From assembly GCF_032118995.1 (NCBI RefSeq), contig NC_092657.1:5782391-5846390 (forward strand): a stretch of 64,000 nucleotides of DNA. The letters are read 5' to 3'. The notes below the pieces were generated by a model, which ran no database searches, was not told the DNA's origin, and saw only the letters and a list, made by a program, of their open reading frames with translations. Of this stretch, positions 1-11,498 are shown in pieces; position 1 is the first letter of the stretch; every line of letters begins with the position of its first letter. The translations under genes were made by a program, and so were the position numbers. The stretch is from Asterias amurensis. Lineage: Eukaryota > Echinodermata > Asteroidea > Forcipulatida > Asteriidae.

Positions 1-372
1 TGCCTTGGATCGGACGAGTTGGTCAAAACAAAAGCGTTTGTAACCGTTTTTTTTAAAATGCATATGGTTGGAAAGATGTTTTAAAAGTAGAATACAATGA
101 TCCACACAAGTTTGCCTCCAAATTGCGTGGTTCTCCTTCTACTGTGCGAACTAACATGGTCGGCCATTTATGGGAGTCAAAATTTTGACCCCCATAAATG
201 GTCGACGTGTTAGTCGACAAGGTTAAAGGAAAACCACGTAATTTCGAGGCATGTTTGTGTGGATCATTGTATTCTACTTTTACAACATCTTTCTACCCAT
301 ATGCATTTTATAAAAAACGGTTACAAACGCTTTTCAAAGACCAACTCGACCGATCCAAGGCAACGTGTTCCT
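1..372. mobile_element. Family A palindromic TTAA element, left end cut by the window
   Basis: Family A is a 385-bp near-complete palindrome with ends AGGAACACGTTGCC, centred on two arms of 'cggccatttatgggagtcaaaa', and with TTAA duplications. This copy ends in GTGTTCCT followed by TTAA at 373-376. Confidence 0.85.
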
Positions 373-377
373 TTAAG

Positions 378-690
378 CAAGACACTTAACTATTGCTCCG
401 TCCTTCGGATGGGACGCAAAGCCATTGGTCCAACGTGTTGTGTAACGCATGTAAAAGAACCCAGTGCACTAGTCAAAAAGAGAAGGGGTTTGGCCCAGTG
501 TTCCTGGCTGTGGCTGCTAAATGCGCCGTAGCACCTTGTTAACCCTTACAAAGTGCGACATAATTCATAATTATAACTTTCATGAGAATTCATAATTTTC
601 AATAACCTCTGTCTGTATAAATGCCTTGAGTACCTTGTTGGTAGATACGTGCGCTATATAAGACTTCGATATTATTATTACTATCAATAA
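378..690 (+). mobile_element. 3' tail of a LINE- or SINE-type element ending in an ATT microsatellite
   Basis: A conserved tail containing 'gtaaaagaacccagtgcac' and 'gtgcgctatataagacttcg' ends in a TATTATTATTA run. Copies on the minus strand lie at 46640-46880 and 63515-63715. The microsatellite end suggests retrotransposition. Confidence 0.55.
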
Positions 691-1174
691 CACAAAAAAT
701 GAGAGGTAGGTTATGGCTTTTTACATCACACTCCAGTTTGAGCATCCAATTGGAGGGTACTGGAAGATAAAATAATATATGATATTAACCCTTCAGAGGC
801 CATAGCAGCCACAAGCGGCTTGTATCAAAACGCCCAGAGCGGCCACAAACGGCCAAAAGGTTTGGTCTACTTCTGGTCACATTAAGAGGTCAAAGTAATG
901 GTCATATCCGGATATGAAATTGTCCAATGTAGTAACATAATCCCAACTTCTAAACACAAAACTACATTTTTTGTTTCCTGTTATTTCTGATTGACATTTG
1001 CACTGACAAAAATTGATTATGTCTGGGCATTTTGTGATGATTATACAGAAGTGAATGGTCTCAAAATGGTTATTGGTTAATAGATGACAGTTTTATATTT
1101 AATAGATGTTAAATTTGCATAAGGGACAAAGAATATTCATGTTGGTTTTACCAAAATACACCGATGTGTGTTAC

Positions 1175-1300
1175 ATGTAGCACTGTGTCTAGTTGGTATA
1201 ACACTGCTCTAGAATTGCAAAGGACATGGGTTCGAATCCCACTCGAGTATTAATATTCCTGTGTTTTTTTTTCCCAGAATTCGGAAACGACCGAGTATAC
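1175..1300 (+). mobile_element. tRNA-like SINE head
   Basis: It contains a B-box GGTTCGAATCC at 1229-1239 and an A-box-like 'gtctagttggtataac' about 35 bp upstream. The rest does not fold as a full tRNA by eye, so this is a tRNA-derived repeat, not a tRNA gene. Confidence 0.45.
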
Positions 1301-1381
1301 AGTGCTTACACAAAATGAATATTCAGTTTTATAATGAAATCTTTACATAAAATTATCAAAAGCGCAGAACGCATTATTTAC

Positions 1382-4300
1382 CTCCAGCACGACATTATCA
1401 CACTGTCCAGTTATTGCATCATAGACTGGTGCCGGTACCATGCCCGGATCATACCCACAGTCGGTCTGGTTCCCTGATGCATCCTGGCATAGTACTGGAC
1501 TCTGTACTACAAGCTCTACCAGTGACTCATTCACATAGAAGCTGTAGAACTCCACGGTGCCGTTGACTGACGGTGGCGTGTAGTTCTGCACTGGTAGGTT
1601 ACTTATCAAATAGTCCGGAGTCTGCCCAAATAAAAAATGAATACAGTGCCTCGCATTGGTACAATAATTTTGAGACAAAAAGATATATTGCACTTTACTT
1701 CACCGGCCGTCGATTTAACCAAACTCTTCCTAACTTAGGATTAATCTTAGGACGGGTCCTGTTCCGTATCAAAATACGTAGGACGCATTGAACCCATCCT
1801 AAGTTAGGTTGGGGGTCATTCCGTGTCAATTCAACACGCTTTTGGACCTGACCCTCACGGATTTAAATGAAATTCGGTGTGCTGATTGGACTCCCTGAGA
1901 AATGCCCAAATCCCAAATTGTATGTAATTCGGATCATTATTTTGGGAGATACGGCTTAACGAACTTTTGACTAATTAGCATGACCTGCTACGTTTGGACA
2001 ATCATATCTCCAAAAGTAAAACACCTACCAAGATAATATTTACATCATTTTGAAGCTCTTGACATGGCCCACATTTGATAAAATAAAATCAAAAAATTTC
2101 CACGCACCACCGAAAAAATACGCAAAAATTTCACCTTTGACCTTGATTTGCGAAAATGAGTATTTTTCAAAATGCGTAATTTTTTTTTAATGCAAGTTTA
2201 AAATGTAAGCAACAATATTCTGAAAAATCGTGATGGGCACTCTTACAGTTTTTTTGTTATGAATTTTTGAACATTGGCTATCAAGGCCAAAACCATAAAA
2301 ACGCATTGTACATGTACATGTACATACATGTACATATACAGTGTAATGTGTAGTAATGTGTACATGATACATGTACATTAGAAATTCAAAGATAATCATT
2401 CACATTTTGAGTTTCACATTTTGATGTATAGTACAAACACAAACTAAATGCATTCCACTAGATCCGGCAAGGATGCACTGCTTCAGCCCAAGTTCAACAA
2501 ATTTTCAGCAAAACTTTCAGGAGGATGTTCCTTGAAAAGTTCAAACGCTTCTTTCAGATACAAAGATCAAAATGTTTCTGGAGATGTTTCTTCTCACCAT
2601 CAACAGTAACCGATACAAAGTCTTTCATCCCTGGCATTTGTCTGCTGACGGACTCGAACAAGTAAAAGTCTCTCACAGTTTGCACCATTTTAAATGAAAG
2701 AGATTTTCCAGCCTTAGGGTTTGGAATGGAAGGCATTCCCTGCTAATTCACCGGTTTCTTTGCTTTTCTTGGCATGTAGTTTGATGCTCCAAATTCATCT
2801 GCTATTCTTTTGATACTCCAACTCACTGGTAAGACGTTCAAGACATGAACTTTTTCACTTTTCTTTGTCAAGGAATGAAACTTTTGTTTCAACTGAGTTA
2901 TTATCTCACTTTCATCATCACCGAACTGTTTTCCCGCAGCAGTTTCAAGTTTCTGCTTTATTGTTGTCTCTATTCTCTTAACTTTGTTTTCCATGTAACT
3001 TCCATGAGCAATTCTTATTACTTATGATGAGAGATACACCAATAATTGTCATAGCCGCATTGATAATGTTAATGTCGGTATTTGGCTGCTCAAAAACATC
3101 CTGATGTGCAGATGACATTGATGGTCCCTGAACTTCTGGATCACTGCTAAAACTTTCAGTTGTTGAGAGTATTTTCTCAGGCGACAGTTCAGATATCTTC
3201 TTGCGACAGCCGGTGCATAAACTGTGTGCTCGAGTGAAATAAAGACTTGGATGCCCCAGTATAAACCTTTATAATACCTGCCTTAAGCCTGCTTCTTTTT
3301 TTTCTTGCTGTGTGATTTTAATGGGTCACAACACATTTTTCTCTATGATCATGACTTGACTTTTAAAGCACTAAATAAAGCTTTTAAAGCACTAAATGTG
3401 AATACTCTGTACACTGTACATTGTATAACATGTATACAGTATGTCGGATACACAGTGTCTCCTATATTAAATTAAGGGGATGAAATGAATTAGCTCATTA
3501 AGTCATGTCATGAAATAGACTTATGAACTCCATATTATTACCAGGGTAACATGGTTTTTAATGTGCGTGTAGTGTACACACTCCCACACAATACTCTGTA
3601 CACTGTACATTGTGTATGTTGTACAATGCGTTTTTATGGTTTTGGTCTTGATAGCCAATGTTCAAAAAATCATTAAAAAAAAACTGTAAGAGTGGCCATC
3701 ACAATTTTTCAGAATATTGTTGCTTACATCTTAAACTTGCATTTAAAAAAAAATTACGCATTTTGAAAAATACCCATTTTCGCAAATCAAGGTCAAAGGT
3801 CAAATTTTTGCGTATTTTTTCGGAGGTGCGTGGAAATTTTTTGATTTTATTTTATCAAATGTGGGCCATGTCAAGAGCTTCAAAATGATGTAAATATTAT
3901 TTTGGTAGGTGTTTTACTTTTGGAGATATGATTGTCCAAACGTAGCAGGTCATGCTAATTAGTCAAAAGTTCGTTAAGCCGTATCTCCCAAAATAATGAT
4001 CCGAATTACATACAATTTGGGATTTGGGCATTTCTCAGGGAGTCCAATCAGCACACCGAATTTCATTTAAATCCGTGAGGGTCAGGTCCAAAAGCGTGTT
4101 GAATTGACACGGAATGACCCTTGGGTTACTCGTCCTAACTCGAGTTATGATTAATCCTCGCATTTCGTGAAATCGGCTGCTGCACTGGTAGGTTACTTAT
4201 CAAAATAGTTTGCCCAAATAAAAAAGAACACAGTGCCTTGAATAAGTACAATTAATTTTGAGACAAAAAGATAAATTGCCCTTTAGTTCACCTGCACTGG

Positions 4301-7300
4301 TGGGTTACTTATCAAATTCTGGAGTCTGCCCAAAAATTTATGAAAACAGTGCCTTGAAAAAGTACAATTTTGTGTGCATGAAGTGTATACTCTTTGGCAA
4401 GAAAAAGTGGAGCCTATAAAGTGGAGTGTTCACAGCTAAGCCGGGTAGGAAAACGGGAAAAATGTGGAACAGAAACAAGAAAATGTAAGTTCCGCATTAA
4501 CGCAATAATTTCACAGACTTGTAAACAGCTTTCTGAAGTTGGGCCAAGATCATCAAAGCTTACCGGTGATAGTTTGAAGCCATCATAAAACGTCAAAGCA
4601 GACATGTACGGCAACGTGTCGCACTCTGCCATGAGATCGGTCAGCTGTCGCCCGCAGGCAGTCGTCTGGTCCGAGAGGAAACTCGCAGGGTTGTTGTCAT
4701 CACAGAGGGCGCTGTAACTTGCGATGGGGAGACCAAGAACACCGAGGGCAAGGCTTTCAAAGACGGTGTAGATTGGGTATCCAAACTAAGAAGAGCAAAG
4801 ACAAAAGTATGTAAAATTTGGGGGTCTAGGTACTTTTCGTAGCACATAACACAATGTCCACAGATTTACATTTAAACTTAGACAGTTTAAAGATGCATGT
4901 AATGATAGTAAAAGCTTCCCTTAGTTTTTGAGAAATTAGTTTAAAAATCATAAAAATAACTTTCATCTCAGTTTTAGCATGTAAAACGTTACCATCAAAA
5001 CGTCAAGTTGAAACCAACGGTTCTTTTCATCAGAACCACCCCCAACTAACTTAGAGAAACTCATAACATGGTATTACCGCAAACCTTTCCATCATATTTC
5101 CACCATGCAAAGTTTCAAATCCTACTTAAATGGTTTAGAGCACCGCATTCAAGCTCTGGTGTTTGATTGGCAGGGTGTGGGTTCGAATCCCGGTCATGAC
5201 ACTTGCTACGTAAAATTGGGGAGGTAGTGCTGCTCTGCTCTACCGGCCAGGCTTTGGACTGATGATACCCAAGCCTACATCCGTAAGGACTGTAAAAAAG
5301 GGCTAACCCTGTTTCAGCCCTAGGAGTAGGTGGCAACGGCCTCTGGACAAACAATTGTAGCCCACACCTTGAAGTGGCCTTCAGGCCTTGTGTGTCTGGC
5401 GACTTGCATACAAAAAAAAAAGTTAAAATAATGTTGGTTGTTCTCACCATGTAAACACTCCCGTACGTGTCATTTGCAACATCCGGCAAAGCAAACGTTG
5501 TGGATCCGTACAGATTTTCCAACTCCTCGAACCGCTCCACCGAGTCTATTACCTGTGGCACTGTGTAGTAATTTCTTCCCGCATCTGAGTGGGTGAGAAA
5601 AGAAGCACCAAAAGTGAAAGTGTCTTGGCCGAGAGCTTAAAGGCAGTGGACACTATTGGTAATTAGTCAAAATAATTATTAGCATAAAACCATACTTGGG
5701 AACGAGTAATGGGGAGAGGTTGATAGTATAAAACATTGTGAGAAACGGCTCCCTCTCAAGTGAAGTAGTTTTTGAGAAAGAAGTATTTTTCCACAAATTT
5801 ACTTTTTGAGACCTATGATTTAGAATTTGAGGTCTCGAAATCAAGCATCTGAAAACACACAACTTCGTGTGACAAGAGTGTTTTTTCATTTATAGTTATC
5901 TCGCAACTTGGACGACCAATTGAGCTCAAATTTTCACAGGTTTGTTATTTTATGCGTACGTTGAGATACACCAAGTGAGAAGACTGGTCTTTGACATTTA
6001 CCAATAGTGTCCAGTGTCTTTAAAAGCACCGTATTCAAACTCTGGTGTTTAGTGAGAGATTACTTCTTTCTCAGAAACTACGCTACTTCAAAGAGAGCCA
6101 TTTCTCACGATGTTTTGTACTAGTCAACAGCTCTCCAGTGCTCTTTACCAAGTAAGTTTTTATGCTAACAATTATTTTGAGTAGGCCTGGGCGAATTATT
6201 CGAATATCCGGTTAATGGCGAATAGGTTTTCCTATCCGTAACCGCGAACGCCTTTTTTTTCTTAACCCGATATCCGCATAGGGCGCGAATAACTATTTAT
6301 AAACCGGATAGTTCTGTAATTACAACCGAGTAACCGGATATTCTTTAATATCCGAATATACGCGGACGTCGGGCGACAACTGATATGAATGATTTGTCTG
6401 AATCCTTATGAAACTTCTATTAAGACAGCATAAAACAGCATAAATTCAGTATTAAACTATGCTCACCTCCATGAAAAGTTAAAACAATGACATTTCTGAC
6501 GTTATTTGTTCAAAGATTACAAAAGTTTTCCTTCACGTAGAGTCAATCACGATCAAAAGAAAAAGCAAATCGCCATCTTTAAATTAGATCCGGTCATTTT
6601 TATGAATGAACCGAGTGACACTGTCTCAAACTAATATCAATCCGCCCATAAGATCTCATTCAATAACGAACAGCGCCCTCTAGCGGCCAAAAAAAAAAAA
6701 AAAAAATCATTATTATTTTTTTTTTTTAAAGCGCCCTCTAGCGGTGAAAAAACTATTCGAATATCCGGTTAATTTCGGATAGTTGGCCAGCGATATCCGA
6801 ATAACAAAATTTCACTATTCGCCCAGCACTAATTTTGAGTAATTACCAATAGGGTCCAGTGTAGGCCTGGGCGAATTATTCGAATATCGGGTTAATGGCG
6901 AATAGGTTTTCCTATCCGTAACCGCGAATGCCTTTTTTTTCTTAACCGGATATCCACATAGGGCGCGAATACCTATTTACAAACCGGATAATTCTGTAAT
7001 TACAACCGAGTAACCGGATATTCTTTAACTATCCGAATATCCGCGGACGTCGGGCGACAACTGATATGAATGTTTTGTCTGAATCCTTATGAAACTTCTA
7101 TTAAGACAGCATAAAACAGCATAAATTAAGTATTTAACTATGCTCACCTCCGTGAAGAGTTAAAACAATGACATTTTTGACGTAATTTGTTCAAAGATTA
7201 CAAAGGTTTTCCTTCACGTAGAGTCAATCACGATCAAAAGAAAAAGCAAATCGCCATCTTTAGATTAGATCCGGTCATTTTTATGAATGAACCGAGTGAC

Positions 7301-8102
7301 ACTGTCTAAAACTAATATCAATCCGCCCATAAGATCTCATTCACAAACGAACAGCGCCCTCTAGTGGCAAACAAAAATATTCAAATATCCGGTTAATTTC
7401 GGATAGTTGGCCAGCGGTATCCGAATAACAAAATTTCACTATTCGCCCAGCACTAGTCCAGTGCCTATAATGAATAATACAGGACTGGAAAATAATTTCA
7501 CAGTTGCTTACAATGTTTGTAACATCTGTCATACTTACTATTGTCAACAGCTATGCAGAAAAAACTTGGGTCACTGATGTCGACCGTCATTGCTGGTGCA
7601 TTGAGGGTGTACATGACTGAAGACTTGACGCAAACCTGGTCATTAATTCTGCATTGAAATGAAAATGGAAAAAAAAAAAACGTCATTCAGAGTTTTGTAT
7701 TAGCCATGTATTCATTGCTCCTTTCTGAATACATCAGGCCTGTCATGCCTGTACAATGTATGTACATGTATGCTTTGTTTTTGGAAAGGGCAAGGGCACT
7801 AAGGCACGTTCTCCTTGGTAAAGGGCAACCTTCAATGAGGACATTGAAAAACCTACATGAGCACCAAGGCAATGAATGAACAGAGGAAATAGAGGCAATT
7901 GCTTTCGCTCTTTCCGGTATGCAGGAGTTCAGTTATGGAACAGTCTTCCAGAGGTTGTCAAACAGGCTGAGACATCAGAACAATTCAAAACCCAAATTAA
8001 ATACATGTTTTCTTTGTACAATTGTTGATTTCCTTTTACAGCGCATAGGGACCTCACGGTGATATGCACTATCTAAGAATGGGTTATTATTATTGGTAGG
8101 CC

Positions 8103-8136
<34 letters not shown>

Positions 8137-9852
8137 GAAGGCCCGACACATGAAACCCTCCATGGTTTGAGAATAGCAAAAAAGCTTCAACAACTAAAAG
8201 AAATTTAGTGTGGAATTATTTAGGAATGTATCTGTTTACGTTGGGCAGCAGAACAGTTTTTGTTTTTCACCCATGATCCATGTGTGTAAAAGTACTGTAT
8301 ACTCGGTACTTTTCCCTCAGCCTGCATTGTGTCTATACTCCAGGCCTGGAATTTCATCTTTGAGAGGGCAAAGCCATTTTCATTTTGAAAAGGGCACTTT
8401 AATTGGAAAATCTTACAGTCTATGGTAAACTTTGAAGGGGCACCAAGGCAGAGAGAGACCTGGGCAACGGAGGACATGACCTCTGTGATCTTCGTGAAAT
8501 TCCCTGCCTGTATATACTCACATGTTTACAGTGTCTAAACACTCGCTGAAGGACAAGAAATCATCTGCAGTACAATCAGCATCACAACAACAGTTCACGT
8601 CACAAGCGTTTGCCGTCAGGTCACATACACAGGTTCCAATATCTAGAGTTCAAAATGAAGTCATATATGAAATAATGAACAATCCTAGTATTTGAAGAAA
8701 AAAGGATGCCTTCCTCGAAATCCAAATAATAATCATAATAATAACAAACAGCGCATTTCACAATAACCGTCTCATTATTGCACATAACATTAGTGCCCTT
8801 GTCATTGAATAAATACACCGATCCATTAGGCTCCGCCCACGACGCACGTGTGAGCAAGAACATGTGAGCCTCTCCAATCTCCATACTGCAGAACTCTGGC
8901 GCGCGCACCAAGCATACACACCTGCATGTCACACCTTATTTTGTCAGACTGTTGGTTGCACACTGGGTTGCGATTGGTCAATAAACAATGGGGCAGAGCT
9001 TAATGGATCAGTCTATTGGAGTATTGAATGAAAAACAGCCCTTTTTTAATCTTTCTCAGCTCCCTAAAAAAAAGGAGTATACAACCTGTACAACCATGGT
9101 ACAATACAACCAAGCACCAACCTACTAGATCGACGGGAAAAGTTTCCGTATGGCGCCACCACTTTTTCATTCGAAATAAAATAATATAGTATCTAATTTA
9201 CCTGATTGATATATCCCTTTATGTAAAAATGAGTGAAAAAGTGGTGGCACCATACGGAAAGTTATCCGATCGACGACCTGCCGAGCCACCGCCAAGTCGG
9301 ACTAAACCATTCTTTAAAAGGGGTATTACAAGGGAGGTGGGTTTACGTTATCGCAACTACATATGCAGGAGGAGGGGGCTGCATACGGAAACTTTTCCCA
9401 ATTTCCTAAGTAATTAATATTAATATTAATAACAACACACAAAAAAACATGTCTGAAATTGTGTAGTATGAACTCTGAATAGAAATAGAATATAGAGTCT
9501 AATAAAGTGAACAACATGCCCGACTTAAGAATGTTCTTTTTAATAAGCGATATTGTTATTTTGCTTTTCGGGATTTTTAATAACTTTTCCAACCTGTGTT
9601 TGGTTCGATGGGCGTCTCGCCTTCGCCAACGCCGGGCGGTGGGTCCGTCGCCCCGGCAGTCATCACCGGGGTCGTGCCACTAGCCGCCGCGGTGGTCGCC
9701 GCCGGGGCCTGTGTTGTGAGAGTCCCATTATCAGTGGTCGCATTTGTTGCATTGTCTGTAACAGTTTGAGTTGTCTGGGAATACGTGAGGGAAGAAAACA
9801 AAGCCACTTCAAGAAAGAAAACGAAAAGTTTCCTTTTCGACAGCAGCGCCAT
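1382..9852 (-). CDS. TCTN1: Tectonic-1-like ciliary transition-zone protein, six 5' exons, 3' end outside window
   Basis: Tectonics are secreted or membrane-associated proteins of the MKS complex at the ciliary transition zone; they are needed for ciliogenesis and Hedgehog signalling (family knowledge). I built the model by joining GT-AG exons on the minus strand: 9852-9594, 8642-8522, 7648-7539, 5584-5448, 4785-4564 and 1621-1382. Phases agree throughout, giving 363 codons. The N-terminus [19 protein letters not shown] is a signal peptide followed by a Thr/Ala-rich stretch. Exon 2 encodes the tectonic signature [18 protein letters not shown]. Exon 3 has FCIAVDN, exon 5 has [11 protein letters not shown], and exon 6 ends CDNVVLE before a GT donor; all match the order seen in vertebrate TCTN1 as I remember it. 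Vertebrate TCTN1 is about 590 aa, so roughly 200 residues are missing and I find no further exon in 1-1381. The gene is divergent from the 11499 gene. Paralogue choice (1 versus 2/3) is inferred from motif spacing. Confidence 0.88.
1706..4176. mobile_element. Older palindromic element (family D) split by the DNA transposon
   Basis: The flanks 1706-1812 and 4121-4176 together resemble other family D copies, such as the one at 24379. Both halves carry 'cctaacttaggat' and 'ggattaatc' motifs. Removing the transposon and one TTGG restores a continuous family D sequence. Confidence 0.65.
1813..4120 (-). mobile_element. DNA transposon with about 500-bp terminal inverted repeats and decayed transposase-like frames
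   Basis: The ends begin GGGTCATTCCGTGTCAATTC and mirror each other for about 500 bp (1813-2320 against 3612-4120). The insert is flanked by a 4-bp TTGG duplication at 1809-1812 and 4121-4124. The minus strand of the middle (about 3240-2530) carries coding remnants: a LCTGCRKKI motif, then [20 protein letters not shown], then a frame with [20 protein letters not shown] and [14 protein letters not shown]. This arrangement matches an uncharacterised transposase-like family seen in many aquatic animals (family memory). The frames are interrupted by at least two frame changes, so the copy is dead as a source of protein. It sits in tectonic intron 5 inside an older element. Superfamily not assigned. 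Confidence 0.8.
4185..4375 (-). repeat. Two extra copies of the tectonic exon 6 acceptor region
   Basis: Two tandem segments (about 4188-4290 and 4293-4372) match 1589-1700, which spans the start of exon 6, its acceptor and the intron tail. The copy nearest exon 5 keeps a usable AG (4326-4327). The second has lost the AG. Neither supports the reading frame beyond a few codons. Confidence 0.75.
4995..5103. repeat. Half copy of a palindromic repeat
   Basis: Matches the right half of the palindrome at 23493-23634, including 'gaaaccaacggttcttttca' and 'taccgcaaacctttcc'. Confidence 0.55.
5129..5421 (+). mobile_element. tRNA-derived SINE with A-tail
   Basis: A tRNA-like head starts tggtttagagcaccgc. 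It has a B-box GGTTCGAATCC at 5180-5190, a body of about 200 bp and a short A-run at 5411-5420. A head fragment of the same family lies at about 6025-6050. Confidence 0.7.
5641..6019. mobile_element. Family B palindromic TTAA element
   Basis: Family B is about 370 bp with ends AGGCAGTGGACACTATTGG and mirror-image halves. This copy is complete, with TTAA at 5637-5640 and 6020-6023. Confidence 0.85.
6182..6831. mobile_element. Non-autonomous hAT-type element, copy 1
   Basis: The ends are TAGGCCTGGGCGAAT and ATTCGCCCAGCACTA (inverted). The 8-bp target duplication ATTTTGAG lies at 6174-6181 and 6832-6839. The length is 650 bp with no coding region. An internal duplication of 'gcgccctctagcgg' flanks an A/T run. 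Confidence 0.88.
6862..7455. mobile_element. Non-autonomous hAT-type element, copy 2
   Basis: About 95% alike to the copy at 6182 by eye and in the same orientation. The 8-bp target duplication GTCCAGTG lies at 6854-6861 and 7456-7463. It lacks part of the internal A/T run, so it is 594 bp. Confidence 0.88.
7895..8137 (+). mobile_element. LINE 3' end (reverse-transcriptase ORF tail and UTR)
   Basis: An open stretch reads [20 protein letters not shown] then [14 protein letters not shown] and stop at about 8025. This is the familiar C-terminal end of CR1/L2-type LINE ORF2. A short UTR and an ATT repeat (8088-8135) follow. It is a 5'-truncated copy in tectonic intron 2. Confidence 0.75.
8337..8500. 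repeat. Interspersed repeat, family L
   Basis: Contains 'ggaatttcatctttgagagg' and 'ggggcaccaaggc', shared with copies at 12536-12925, 22495-22830, 23745-23910 and 28965-29125. The type is not known. Confidence 0.5.
9136..9267. mobile_element. Short palindromic element, family H, copy 1
   Basis: 132 bp with inverted ends GGAAAAGTTTCCGTATGGCG. The 8-bp target duplication GATCGACG lies at 9128-9135 and 9268-9275. The 8-bp duplication fits hAT-type insertion. Confidence 0.85.
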
Positions 9853-10340
9853 TTTGTTTTGTTTACATCAAAGTGCATGCTGGTACTTTGTAAATAAATA
9901 ACTGACAGCACGACAAAATCAAAATGACAAGATCGAATCACTCCCTTTTTCTTTAAGAAAATCATAAAATATAAACAACAATTGTCTAATTCATTATCAT
10001 ATTCGTTTAGTGTATACTCGAAACAATAAAGACAAAGACAAAGAAACAAGTTATTAAATCGCAACGACCAATCATAACGCTTGTTTTATTTCACAGTCAA
10101 ACGTTCACACTAAACCCTGTTTTGATTTGTTCATTCCTCTAATGACATCAGCGGCCGCGGGTTATCAAACAAAGCGTAATGCAGGCCCGCATGAGGGCGC
10201 GCTAACCGTCACCGTTAAAAACACATTTTCCCGGCATGCACAATATCCAGAGAGAAAACAACAATCAATTTTGACTTTACATTGTCATTGATCAACAAAT
10301 AATATTTGAATTCAACGTTCTCACCAACAGGTCAGTATAG
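9853..10340. promoter_or_regulatory. Shared upstream region of tectonic and the divergent 11499 gene
   Basis: The two genes point away from each other across this interval. It contains a CRE-like TGACATCA at 10143-10150 directly next to GCGGCCGC, a CCAAT box at about 10066, and locally raised CpG between 10140 and 10215. A donor-like AG/gtcagt at about 10330 could end a non-coding first exon of the plus-strand gene. Promoter function is inferred from position. Confidence 0.4.
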
Positions 10341-10617
10341 ACTTAGAAATCTCATGTTCGCTTTGAATTATGTCATTGATTTACCTTTGTGAATAAAACT
10401 GCTACATTGGTGGGCCTTTTTTTGAAATTTAAAACGAAATCTCAGCGCAGTTTTTGTTACTTTAAAAAAAAATTGTTTTACTTTTCCTTCCTCCATCATC
10501 CATGTCCTCATCAAGCTGAACTTTGAATCATGTTGGCATGGTGCATTGTTGGACTAATTTTGAGGGAACCTTGTTTTTTAGGTAACTTTTTGTTCTCTGA
10601 TTGATTGTTAGTTTGAT

Positions 10618-10639
10618 CATGGAGGCTTCTTCCTCCATG
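10618..10639. repeat. 22-bp hairpin CATGGAGG..CCTCCATG
   Basis: A perfect short inverted repeat with a 6-bp loop, flanked by similar 'tttgat' and 'gttgat'. It resembles the 31-bp hairpin at 58778. Confidence 0.5.
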
Positions 10640-10701
10640 GTTGATTAGAACTTAATGTTTTTAAAGGGTTTCCTTGGTTTACTTTTGTTGGTACTTCTTT
10701 T

Positions 10702-10833
10702 GGAAAAGTTTCCGTATGGCGCCACCACTTTTTCATTCGAAATAAAATAATATAGTATTTAATTTACCTGATTGATATATCCCTTTTTGTAAAAATGAGT
10801 GAAAAAGTGGTGGCGCCATATGGAAAGTTATCC
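10702..10833. mobile_element. Short palindromic element, family H, copy 2
   Basis: Nearly identical to the copy at 9136. The 8-bp duplication CTTCTTTT lies at 10694-10701 and 10834-10841. Confidence 0.85.
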
Positions 10834-10841
10834 CTTCTTTT

Positions 10842-11435
10842 TGTACGGCACACAACACAAACACAATATCCACAGAGATTTGGGCCTACATCCATACATA
10901 AAACTTACAAAAACACGCCAGGTTGACACACAAACGGTTGAATTGAAGATGGGTGTAGCATGTGTCATGTTTGTAGTAGAAAGCTTCCCTTAAAAAATAT
11001 TAGTTACTTGTTGCAGAGTAGTTCTGAGTTGCGATTAATGTAACCTTCCTCCTTGCGGCCGTCGGGAGGAGGGTAACATTTATAGCAACTAGTAACTAGT
11101 TAGTTGCAGACAAAAAAATAAGGTTAGCCCCATCAATTGATAGTGCCATGCTGAAGCGGAGGGAGTCCAGCGTATTGGCACTATTGATTGGGCTAAACTG
11201 AGGTAGTTTTTGAAAAATTAGCAATAAAACAATGACTAAATAGTCACAAAAACAATCTTCAGTTCAGGAGACAAACATTATCTTAGCATGTAATTGTAAA
11301 GTATATTACCACTTAATTTGTATAGAATTAAGACAAAAATTATGTATTGCTTCAATTCAAGTTCATGTGTACTGTTTTTGTAAAAAATATATATAACTTT
11401 AATTTTTAAAAGCAAAGTCGTTGTCTTTTTATTTC
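10842..11435. other. No gene seen; inverted repeat around a GGAGGA core
   Basis: A mirror-like stretch at about 10995-11110 ('gttactt..taacc' and 'ggtaac..agtaac') is probably another short element. The rest is unremarkable 5' intron or flank of the 11499 gene. Confidence 0.3.
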
Positions 11436-11498
11436 AGTTAAACCAGAGTAAGAGAGTTTGACTGTCTTTAGTTGGAACCGAGCTGCTGTACAACAAGC

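Larger units (their letters stand above)
6052..7466. mobile_element. Truncated family B element hosting two hAT-type insertions
   Basis: The family B half is recognisable before 6174, between the two insertions (6832-6861) and after 7456. Both insertions sit in this one copy. Confidence 0.75.

Noticed and set aside
198-389. Short open frames with '[11 protein letters not shown]' and '[12 protein letters not shown]' repeated across the window (for example at 29608, 29783, 35222, 49220, 61991)
   Set aside because: They lie inside family A palindromes and are repeated wherever the repeat occurs; no start context or splice sites.
1229-1239. tRNA genes at B-box matches (also 5180, 59884, 60266)
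   Set aside because: No complete cloverleaf visible; the contexts are repeat-like (SINE body, A-tail or inverted pair).
5115-5561. 148-codon minus-strand frame
   Set aside because: It runs through tectonic exon 4, intron sequence and the SINE; only the exon part is coding.
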